5,719 nt of DNA from Gemmatimonadota bacterium (lineage in GTDB: Bacteria > Orphanbacterota > Orphanbacteria > Orphanbacterales > Orphanbacteraceae), in the NCBI GenBank assembly GCA_013002425.1, contig JABDJQ010000317.1:1-5719 (forward strand). The letters run 5' to 3'. The translations under genes were made by a program, and so were the position numbers. This document shows positions 1 to 5,519 of the stretch, piece after piece. How positions within the stretch are numbered: the first letter of the stretch is position 1; every line of letters starts with the position of its first letter. A model generated the notes under the pieces. That model ran no database searches. It worked only from the letters and a program-made list of their open reading frames with translations, and was not told where the DNA came from.

Positions 1-444
1 GGGGAAATCCTGGCGACGCCGCTGCAGATCGCCCGCTTTTTCGGGGCGATCGGAACGGGGGCGCTCGCAAGGCCGCGTCTCTTGCTTCAGGTGATCGACG
101 CCGAGGGAAACGAAAAGCCGGGTCGTCCCGCTCTGAGGCAGGATGTGCCGGTCGAGAGCCGTTTGATCACGCTGTTGCAGGATGCGGTGGAGGCCGTGGT
201 CGAGAACGAAAGGGGAACGGGAGGGGCGGCGCGCGTTTCCGGGATCCGCGTGGCGGGGAAGACCGGCACGTCAGAGAACCCCCACGGGGTGGAACATGCG
301 TGGTTCGTCGCGTATGCGCCGGCCGATGATCCGGAAATCGTCGTCGCGTGCATTCTGGAAGAAGCCGGGCACGGCGGCTCCGAAGCGGCCCCGATCGTGG
401 GCGCGTTTCTGCGCCGCTTCTTCCAGGCGAAGGAGGGCGTCTGA
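1..444 (+). CDS. mrdA: Penicillin-binding protein 2 (elongation-specific D,D-transpeptidase), C-terminal part
   Basis: This is the 3' end of a class B penicillin-binding protein. The frame is open from base 1, so the gene starts outside the window and 147 residues are present. The visible part begins with GEILATPLQIARFFGAIGTG, the family's 'TPLQ.A..ya..an.G' helix that follows the SxN box. It then carries the third active-site box, KTGTS, at bases 259-273, and ends with the usual 'GHGGSEAAPIVGAFL' segment. The catalytic Ser (SxxK) and SxN boxes lie upstream and cannot be checked. The enzyme cross-links peptidoglycan on the periplasmic face of the inner membrane. PBP2 is preferred over FtsI/PBP3 because rodA follows directly with a 1-bp stop/start overlap (TGATG at 442-446), the classic mrdA-rodA arrangement. 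A TTG at 82 is not the start, since conserved sequence lies upstream of it. Confidence 0.93.
   Translation, partial: GEILATPLQIARFFGAIGTGALARPRLLLQVIDAEGNEKPGRPALRQDVPVESRLITLLQDAVEAVVENERGTGGAARVSGIRVAGKTGTSENPHGVEHAWFVAYAPADDPEIVVACILEEAGHGGSEAAPIVGAFLRRFFQAKEGV
430..437 (+). promoter_or_regulatory. Ribosome binding site of rodA
   Basis: AAGGAGGG lies inside the last codons of mrdA and ends 6 nt before the ATG at 444. It is a near-perfect Shine-Dalgarno. It fixes the rodA start at 444 rather than at an in-frame upstream ATG at 348, and suggests translation coupled to the end of mrdA. Confidence 0.85.
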
Positions 445-1664
445 TGACTTACCGTTCGCGCCTTCTGGTTCGCAACTTCGACTGGATTCTGATGACGGCG
501 CTGCTGGGCATTCTCGCGATGGCGTTCTTCACGCTCTACAGCGCGGGGAAGACGACGGGCGGCGAAGGCGTCTACCATGCGCGCCAGCTGATCTGGACCG
601 TGATCGGACTCGGCGCGCTCGCTGCGGCCGTGTTCCTTCCGTATCGCACGCTCGACACGCTTTCGATCCCTCTCTACGGTTCGATGATCGCGCTTCTCCT
701 TTACCTGCTGTTCGCGCCCGCAGGCGGCGCGGATCGCTGGATTTCGGTCGGTCCGATCGCGGTGCAGCCGTCCGAAGCCTCGAAGATCGCGCTGGTGTTG
801 ATTCTCGCCCGCGTTCTCGCCGATCGAAAACCCGAGATGTCGCTCCTGCGCTGGATCACGCTGCCCGTGCTTCTGGCCGCCGTTCCGTTCCTGCTCGTAT
901 TGAAGCAGCCCGACCTCGGGACCGCTCTCGTGTTCGGCGCGATTCTCGTGCCGATGCTCTTCTGGGCGGGGCTTCCCGCGCGAATCATCGTTCTGGCGGT
1001 TTCACCCGTGATCGGTATGCTCGCCGCTTCGAATCTGCTGACCTGGGTTCTCTTTCTGGTCGTGCTCTTCCTGCTGCTCGTCCTGTCGCGCGCGTCGGCG
1101 GTCTTCCTGTTCCTGGCGCTCGGTGTCAACATGCTCGTCGGAATCGCGGCTCCCGTTCTCTGGAACGGACTTCACGATTATCAGAAGAACCGTATTCTGA
1201 CGTTTCTCGATCCGAGCCACGATCCGCTCGGGGCGGGGTACCAGATCATTCAGAGCGCGGTTGCCATCGGTTCGGGAGGGTTCTGGGGCAAGGGGTATCT
1301 CGAAGGGACCCAGAAGGGCCTTTCGTTCCTTCCCGAACAGCACACGGACTTCATCTTCTCGGTCGTCGGCGAGGAGTTCGGTTTCGTCGGGTGCTCGGTT
1401 CTCCTGCTGCTGTACACTGTACTGCTCGGACGCATGCTGCTGATCGCGCTCCGTGCGCAGAACCGCTTTGCGTCGCTGATGGTCGTCGGGTTCTTCAGCT
1501 ACCTGTCGTTCCAGGTGATGATCAACGTGGGAATGACGATCGGTCTCGTCCCGGTTACAGGGCTCCCGCTGCCGCTCGTGAGCTACGGAGGATCGTCGCT
1601 CAGCACGACGCTGTTCGCGGTAGGAGCCGTACTCGGAGTCGGTCTCCGCAGAAACCAGTACTGA
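444..1664 (+). CDS. rodA: RodA, SEDS-family peptidoglycan glycosyltransferase
   Basis: A 406-residue polytopic membrane protein of the SEDS family, which polymerises lipid II into glycan strands with PBP2 during cell elongation. Hydrophobic segments run along the whole length, consistent with about ten transmembrane helices. Family motifs in order are: GGADRWISVG followed by QPSE (residues 108-111); KQPDLGTALV; FLDPSHDPLGAGYQIIQS (from residue 254); AIGSGGFWGKG; FLPEQHTDFIF; and PLPLVSYGGSS (VSYGG at 379-383). Asp302 in HTDFIF aligns by motif with the essential Asp262 of E. coli RodA, so the enzyme looks catalytically intact. At 406 residues it is somewhat longer than the 370 of E. coli RodA; extra hydrophobic sequence (about residues 195-235, rich in VLFLLLVL) accounts for part of this. 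The start was chosen for its strong ribosome binding site and the 1-bp overlap with mrdA. FtsW is the alternative family member, but the PBP2 neighbour favours RodA. Confidence 0.96.
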   Translation: MTYRSRLLVRNFDWILMTALLGILAMAFFTLYSAGKTTGGEGVYHARQLIWTVIGLGALAAAVFLPYRTLDTLSIPLYGSMIALLLYLLFAPAGGADRWISVGPIAVQPSEASKIALVLILARVLADRKPEMSLLRWITLPVLLAAVPFLLVLKQPDLGTALVFGAILVPMLFWAGLPARIIVLAVSPVIGMLAASNLLTWVLFLVVLFLLLVLSRASAVFLFLALGVNMLVGIAAPVLWNGLHDYQKNRILTFLDPSHDPLGAGYQIIQSAVAIGSGGFWGKGYLEGTQKGLSFLPEQHTDFIFSVVGEEFGFVGCSVLLLLYTVLLGRMLLIALRAQNRFASLMVVGFFSYLSFQVMINVGMTIGLVPVTGLPLPLVSYGGSSLSTTLFAVGAVLGVGLRRNQY

Positions 1665-1667
1665 CTC

Positions 1668-1674
1668 AGAAAGG
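1668..1674 (+). promoter_or_regulatory. Probable ribosome binding site of lgt
   Basis: AGAAAGG ends 7 nt before the GTG at 1682, in the 17-bp gap after rodA. It is a moderate Shine-Dalgarno match and supports the GTG start. No better in-frame start is visible nearby. Confidence 0.55.
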
Positions 1675-1681
1675 CGCGCGC

Positions 1682-2467
1682 GTGTTTCCCACTCTGTTCG
1701 AAATCGGTCCGTTCCCCGTTCGTTCGTACGGCCTTCTGATCGCGATCTCTTTCGCGATCGGCATCTGGTGGGGGAAGGTACGCGCGGAGAAGCGCGGCAT
1801 GGACGGGATCGTCTTCACCGACCTGGTGGTCGCGATCCTGATCGCGTCCGTGCTCGGCGCCCGGCTCGCTTACGTGATTCCGTTCTGGGACGAATACGGA
1901 AGCCACCCCCTCCGCATCTTCAAGCTCTGGGAAGGCGGGCTTACGCTCTACGGAGGGATCTTCGGAGCGATCGTCGGGTCGCTTCTGTTCTGTTCGTACA
2001 AGAAGATTTCGTTCTGGCTCGCCGCGGATATCTGCGCGCCCCTCGTGGCGCTCGGAATCGGCATCACGCGCGTCGGCTGCTATCTGAACGGGTGCTGCTT
2101 CGGCGTTCCGACCTCGTTCTGGACCGGCACGATCTTTCCCGCAACCTGCGCCGCGGGACGCGAGTACCCCGGCATTCCCATTCATCCGAGCCAGCTTTAC
2201 GACGCGGCATTCGGCTTCGCGCTCACAGGCATTCTGCTCGCGGTCGAACCGAAACTGAGAGGCCGCGGACAGCTCTGGCTCGTGTTCATCATGCTGTACG
2301 GCGCGAATCGCTATCTCCAGGATCTGCTTCGCTATTTCGATCCCGAAACGACGGTGCGGCTCGCCGGACATGCGTTTTCGGGAACGCAGCTGGTCAGTCT
2401 GGCGATGGTCGCGGTCGGCCTCGCGCTCTTTTTCCTGAGGGGGCGTTCCGTTGCGAAATCCCATTGA
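1682..2467 (+). CDS. lgt: Prolipoprotein diacylglyceryl transferase (Lgt)
   Basis: A 261-residue inner-membrane enzyme that moves diacylglycerol from phosphatidylglycerol onto the lipobox Cys of prolipoproteins, the first step of lipoprotein maturation. The N-terminus FEIGPFPVRSYGLLIAISFA is typical of the family, as are WEGGLTLYGG (residues 84-92), the signature RVGCYLNGCCFG (130-141), HPSQLYDAA and the late YGANRYLQD segment (Arg210, Asp214). By motif alignment with E. coli Lgt, Arg143 is kept (Arg130) and Gly154 is kept (Gly141). His103 is Tyr90, Asn146 is Cys133, Glu151 is Cys138 and Glu243 is Asp214. From memory, GCxxxGCC versions occur in Lgt proteins of deltaproteobacteria and other phyla, so this is probably a natural variant and not a decayed gene. 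Length matches the family's usual 260-290. The gene starts with GTG, 17 bp after rodA, and its end overlaps aroE by 17 bp. Confidence 0.93.
   Translation: MFPTLFEIGPFPVRSYGLLIAISFAIGIWWGKVRAEKRGMDGIVFTDLVVAILIASVLGARLAYVIPFWDEYGSHPLRIFKLWEGGLTLYGGIFGAIVGSLLFCSYKKISFWLAADICAPLVALGIGITRVGCYLNGCCFGVPTSFWTGTIFPATCAAGREYPGIPIHPSQLYDAAFGFALTGILLAVEPKLRGRGQLWLVFIMLYGANRYLQDLLRYFDPETTVRLAGHAFSGTQLVSLAMVAVGLALFFLRGRSVAKSH
2437..2443 (+). promoter_or_regulatory. Ribosome binding site of aroE
   Basis: GAGGGGG inside the end of lgt stops 7 nt before the TTG at 2451. Strength and spacing support the TTG as the true aroE start despite the 17-bp overlap with lgt. Confidence 0.7.
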
Positions 2468-3281
2468 CGGAGAAACGAGAATCCTCGGCGTTCTCGGGGA
2501 GAATATCGCGTACACGCTTTCGCCCGCGATTCAGAATGCGGCGCTCGCGCATGCGCGTCTGAACTGTCGGTACGTCGCGTTCTCGGTCACGCGGAAAAAA
2601 CTCGGGGCGTTCTTCGAGGCGGTCCGGGCGCTGGACATGCCCGGCGTGAACGTGACGATCCCTCACAAGGAAGAGGTGATCCGGCATATCGATTCTCTCT
2701 CGCGAAGCGCGAAGAGGATCGGGGCGGTCAATACGGTGGTGAACCGAAAGGGAAGTCTGCGGGGGGAGAATACGGATCTTGCCGGGTTTCGTGCGCTCTT
2801 GAACGGACTGCGTGTGCGGGACATCCGGAGCGCGCTCGTTCTCGGCGCGGGAGGGGCGGCGCGCGCCGTTCTCGTCGAGCTTGCCGAGCGGGGAGTGCCG
2901 TCCGTTCGCGTTGCGTGCCGCCGGCCCGCGCGCGGAAAAGCGCTGCTCCGCGCGCTCGGCGTGGCGGGAGAATCGATCGCCTGGAGGGCGCGCGAAGAAG
3001 AAGCGGTGGACCTCGTCGTGAATACGACGCCTCTCGGACAGAACGCGCGCGATGCGAAGCCGGTCGGGAAGCGGTTTCTCCGCGGCGTGCGTGCGGTCAC
3101 GGATCTCGTCGTGAAGCCGGGCGGAACCTCGCTCGTCAAGGACGCCCGCTCGCTCGGAGTTCCCGCGGAAGAGGGTTCGCTGATGCTCGTCGAACAGGGA
3201 CGCGAGTCGTTCTACCATTGGTTTGGACGGCGCCCTCCTCGATCCGTTATGATGCGCGCACTCGAGGACTCGTACCGATAG
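2451..3281 (+). CDS. aroE: Shikimate dehydrogenase (NADP+), AroE family
   Basis: A 276-residue cytosolic enzyme, the usual family length, that reduces 3-dehydroshikimate to shikimate with NADPH in aromatic amino acid biosynthesis. The N-terminal substrate domain shows TLSPAIQNAAL (Thr22, Ser24), GVNVTIPHKE with catalytic Lys73, and GAVNT followed by GENTDLAGF with catalytic Asp109. The Rossmann domain carries the dinucleotide loop GAGGAAR (residues 132-138), VVNTTPLG, DLVVKPGGT (from 218) and the C-terminal GSLMLVEQGRESFYHWFG block. Several usual residues differ: the shikimate-contacting first Ser of SxSP is Thr22, the His of SPxxHN is Gln28, the Tyr of DxVYxP is Val221, and the Asn of the NRT adenine-side motif is Cys156 (CRR). 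The catalytic Lys/Asp pair is intact, so dehydrogenase activity is likely, though a quinate/shikimate-type relative cannot be excluded. The TTG start is supported by a strong Shine-Dalgarno. Confidence 0.93.
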   Translation: MRNPIDGETRILGVLGENIAYTLSPAIQNAALAHARLNCRYVAFSVTRKKLGAFFEAVRALDMPGVNVTIPHKEEVIRHIDSLSRSAKRIGAVNTVVNRKGSLRGENTDLAGFRALLNGLRVRDIRSALVLGAGGAARAVLVELAERGVPSVRVACRRPARGKALLRALGVAGESIAWRAREEEAVDLVVNTTPLGQNARDAKPVGKRFLRGVRAVTDLVVKPGGTSLVKDARSLGVPAEEGSLMLVEQGRESFYHWFGRRPPRSVMMRALEDSYR

Positions 3282-3294
3282 CGGATTCCGCGTC

Positions 3295-3300
3295 GGAGGT
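3295..3300 (+). promoter_or_regulatory. Ribosome binding site of the comF-family gene
   Basis: GGAGGT, 4 nt before the GTG at 3305, in the 23-bp gap after aroE. It is a strong Shine-Dalgarno that decides the GTG start. Confidence 0.8.
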
Positions 3301-3304
3301 CCTC

Positions 3305-3985
3305 GTGTTTCGTTTTCTGGCTACGCTGCTCTATCCGCCGCTTTGCGTCGTCTGCGAGGGGAGCACCCCCCGTCTGGGCGAGCTCATCTGTTCCCGGTGC
3401 TGGAAGCGGGCCAGGCACGATCCCGTAAGCGAAGTTCTTTTCGGCCGGGATCCGCGCTCGCATCGCGACATGACTCCGGCCGTTCATGTCGGCTGGTCCT
3501 GGAACGACACATGGGAAATACTCCTTCACAAATTCAAGTATCAAGGATATGCGCGGCTCGGGACGACGTTCGGTTCGGAACTCGCGGAACTGCTCGAAGC
3601 GCGCGGCTATCGCCCGGACGCCGGCATGAAGCTCGTACCGATGCCGGTGACCGGGACGAGACGAAGAGAACGCGGGTACAACCAGGCGGAGCTGCTGGCG
3701 CGCGCCCTCTCCCGCCGGTGGGATGTGGAGCTCGATACGAAGCTGCTGGCCCGATCGGGAGCGAGCCGCTCGCAGACGAAGCTGAAACCCGCGGAGCGCT
3801 GGAAGAACGTGAAGGGAGCATTTTTTGCGCGGGAAGAAAGGGAGGCGCGGCGTCCGATCCTGCTCGTGGACGATGTCGTGACGACGGGCGCCACCCTGCA
3901 CGCCGCTTCGGAGGCGCTTCGCGAAGCGGGGCACGAGAAGGTTCGCTGCCTGGCGCTCGTCTGCTCCACGCGCTTCTGCTCGTAG
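3305..3985 (+). CDS. ComF family protein (zinc ribbon plus phosphoribosyltransferase-like domain)
   Basis: A 226-residue protein of the ComF/GntX family. The N-terminus LLYPPLCVVCEG...LICSRCW holds two CxxC pairs (Cys14, Cys17, Cys29, Cys32), a presumed zinc ribbon. Next come HKFKYQGY, then RRRERGYNQAELLARAL, then SRSQTKLKPAERWKNVKGAF, and finally the PRPP-binding loop VDDVVTTGAT (residues 188-197). All are hallmark blocks of the family in the expected order, and the length is typical. In naturally competent bacteria ComF helps bring incoming DNA into the cytoplasm; GntX of E. coli belongs to the same family with a less clear role. No other competence gene is visible here, so DNA uptake should not be assumed. 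The GTG start follows a good ribosome binding site, and the N-terminus matches the family. The 3' end is overlapped by the start of the next gene. Confidence 0.93.
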   Translation: MFRFLATLLYPPLCVVCEGSTPRLGELICSRCWKRARHDPVSEVLFGRDPRSHRDMTPAVHVGWSWNDTWEILLHKFKYQGYARLGTTFGSELAELLEARGYRPDAGMKLVPMPVTGTRRRERGYNQAELLARALSRRWDVELDTKLLARSGASRSQTKLKPAERWKNVKGAFFAREEREARRPILLVDDVVTTGATLHAASEALREAGHEKVRCLALVCSTRFCS

Positions 3986-4023
3986 CGCTTCTTTCGTTTG
4001 CGACCGCGGCCCGGGTTCACGCC
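3946..4023 (+). other. Signal-peptide coding segment of the Wzi-like protein
   Basis: With a CTG start at 3946 the first 26 residues read as an n-region with one Arg and one His, a hydrophobic core LLLVALLSFATAA and a VHA|TGEED cleavage site with small -1 and permissive -3 residues. This supports Sec export and cleavage by signal peptidase I. There is no lipobox Cys, so the protein is not a lipoprotein made by the neighbouring Lgt. Confidence 0.75.
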
Positions 4024-5472
4024 ACGGGCGAGGAGGACATTCCCGGCGGCGATCGAATCGAGACCGCAGCGCGCAATCTGGATGCGCTTATCAGACTCGA
4101 TTCGATCGACGTGTTCACGCGTCCGATTCAGCGCGGCGCCCTCGCGCGCGCGGTCGCGAGGGCAAGGGCCGGAGGCGCGGCCGATCCCGGGTCCCTGGCG
4201 GATTATTATCTGAAGGAGCTCGAGCAGGAATTGCGCGACGAACGCGACGCGCCGTCCGCCGCGGAGCGTGTGGCATCGGCCCGTGCGTCCCTGCATCTGA
4301 TCGCGGATCAGGAGGCGCGTCTCAGGCCGACCGTGACGGCCGCGGGCGCAATCCGGGCTCACGAGCGACTGACGTGGCACCAGCGCGTGGAAGTCGACCG
4401 CGACGGCCTCGGAGACAGCGACTTCCTCGGAGTCGAATGGAAGCACGGGATCAGCGGTCAGTTCACGCACGCGTACTTCGCGATCGATCTCGATGTCGTG
4501 CGACTCTGGCTCGGCAGGCGGAATCCCGCATGGGGGGTGGGGCTCGACGGATCGAGCCTGATCCTGCAGGGGCATTCGCCTTCGTTCGATCAGGTCGGCG
4601 TCGCGGGTTCGATCGGCCCGCTCGATTTCACCGCCTTTACCGCGCCTCTCGATGCGATTCCGCTGCCGGCCGGGGCGGGGAACCTTGTCGCCGGCTCCAC
4701 GACCCGGATGGCCGATCGATGGCTCGGCGCGCACAGGATCGCCTTCACGATCAGGGAACGGCTGCGTGTCGGTCTTACGGAGACGATCGTTTACGGCGGC
4801 CCGGATCGCGGCCTCGACTGGGGATACGCGAATCCGCTCCTGCTGTCGTACGCGGTGCAATGGAACGGCGGCCGAAACGACAATCCGTTCTGGTCGCTCG
4901 ATTTCTATTTCCATATGAACGAGTGGATCGATGCGTTCGGCGAGTTCCTGCTCGACGATTTTCAGTACGAAGAACAGCTCGAGCCGAATCAGATCGGTTT
5001 TCTGGCGGGGACGCGCATCAAGAACCTGCCGCTTTCCGTTCCCTGCATTCTGGATCTGGAGTATACGCGGCTCAATAATCTCGTTTACGTGCACGAGGAT
5101 CCGTGGAACCGCTACACCTACGGGAATGCCGCACTCGGAAGCCCGCTCGGCCCGGACGGCGACCGCGCGCGCGCCCGCCTCACCGCGCGGCCGGCGTACT
5201 GGCTGGAACTCGTCGCGGAGTTCGATCATACGCGCAAGGGGGAGAGGACGATTCTCGAGCCGCAGGGCGAACCCGGCACGTACGGCGGCTCCTTCCTCGC
5301 GGGCGAGGTCAGCGAGATCTCGGGGGGCAGAGTCAGGCTGGAGTGGATCCCGCACGCAGAGCGGCGCGTGTTCGGAGAATACGTCCGCGTGGAAGACGAC
5401 TGGACGATCCGGGGGGGGGGAACGATTCGCGGGCAGAAGACCTGGAACGCGCTCTTCGGCAACGGCCGGTAG
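3946..5472 (+). CDS. Secreted Wzi-like outer-membrane beta-barrel protein (non-canonical CTG start proposed)
   Basis: A predicted exported protein of about 508 residues. Residues 1-26 form a classic signal peptide (Arg5, a Leu/Ala-rich core, VHA before the cut). Residues about 40-110 look helical, with the pattern TRPIQRGALARAVA reminiscent of N-terminal segments seen in Wzi-like and SLH-type proteins. From about residue 116 the sequence alternates polar and hydrophobic residues like barrel strands. It contains LGRRNPAWGVG (189-199) followed by LDGSSLILQGHSPSFDQ, LTETIVYGG, YANPLL, NDNPFW (311-316), LLDDFQYE (D337, D338) and LGSPLGPDGD. These resemble the capsule-assembly Wzi family, whose E. 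coli member is a surface lectin for group 1 capsule; no capsule genes are visible here, so that role is not claimed. No ATG, GTG or TTG keeps the signal peptide at the N-terminus. CTG at 3946, preceded by GAGAAGG, is the best candidate; CTG 3961 is the alternative. The gene overlaps comF by about 40 bp. Confidence 0.75.
   Translation: MPGARLLHALLLVALLSFATAARVHATGEEDIPGGDRIETAARNLDALIRLDSIDVFTRPIQRGALARAVARARAGGAADPGSLADYYLKELEQELRDERDAPSAAERVASARASLHLIADQEARLRPTVTAAGAIRAHERLTWHQRVEVDRDGLGDSDFLGVEWKHGISGQFTHAYFAIDLDVVRLWLGRRNPAWGVGLDGSSLILQGHSPSFDQVGVAGSIGPLDFTAFTAPLDAIPLPAGAGNLVAGSTTRMADRWLGAHRIAFTIRERLRVGLTETIVYGGPDRGLDWGYANPLLLSYAVQWNGGRNDNPFWSLDFYFHMNEWIDAFGEFLLDDFQYEEQLEPNQIGFLAGTRIKNLPLSVPCILDLEYTRLNNLVYVHEDPWNRYTYGNAALGSPLGPDGDRARARLTARPAYWLELVAEFDHTRKGERTILEPQGEPGTYGGSFLAGEVSEISGGRVRLEWIPHAERRVFGEYVRVEDDWTIRGGGTIRGQKTWNALFGNGR
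5411..5420 (+). repeat. G10 homopolymer tract inside the Wzi-like gene
   Basis: Ten consecutive G bases encode part of Arg-Gly-Gly-Gly some 17 codons before the stop. Loss of one G would extend the frame to about 5548, over the end of the convergent LysM gene. Gain of one G would end it at 5489. The tract could be a slippage site or a sequencing-error spot. Confidence 0.9.
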
Positions 5473-5492
5473 CGCGCCGCATGGTTTGACAC

Positions 5493-5519
5493 GGCGCCCG
5501 CGACCGAGGGCGCCCGCGA
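5493..5519. terminator. GC-rich hairpin between convergent genes, possible bidirectional terminator
   Basis: GGCGCCC at 5493-5499 pairs perfectly with GGGCGCC at 5508-5514 around an 8-nt loop. The same stretch is also an 11-bp direct repeat, GGCGCCCGCGA at 5493-5503 and 5509-5519. It fills the 47-bp gap between the two convergent stop codons, where a terminator is expected. There is no T-tract on either strand, so intrinsic termination is not certain. Confidence 0.4.

Noticed and set aside
182..1681. A long open plus frame running ahead of lgt across mrdA and rodA.
   Set aside because: It is Arg/Ser/Pro-rich with no motif and overlaps two well-recognised genes in another frame. Only the part from GTG 1682 is Lgt.
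1583..2515. A 310-residue minus-strand open frame opposite lgt.
   Set aside because: Charged, motif-free antisense shadow spanning the rodA-lgt-aroE junctions.
218..2865. An exact 18-bp repeat, CGGGAGGGGCGGCGCGCG, at 218-235 and 2848-2865.
   Set aside because: Both copies encode Gly-Gly-Ala-Ala-Arg in unrelated proteins (PBP2 and the AroE dinucleotide loop). Shared codon bias explains the match.
3343..3945. Upstream extension of the barrel frame through comF, with possible starts at ATG 3511 or GTG 3718.
   Set aside because: The extension is low-complexity shadow sequence and would place the signal peptide internally.
3607..5355. A 582-residue open frame on the minus strand opposite comF and the barrel gene.
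   Set aside because: It crosses a gene boundary, is dominated by Arg, Glu and Pro, has no recognisable motif, and is the kind of antisense shadow that high G+C creates. The plus-strand frames carry clear family motifs.
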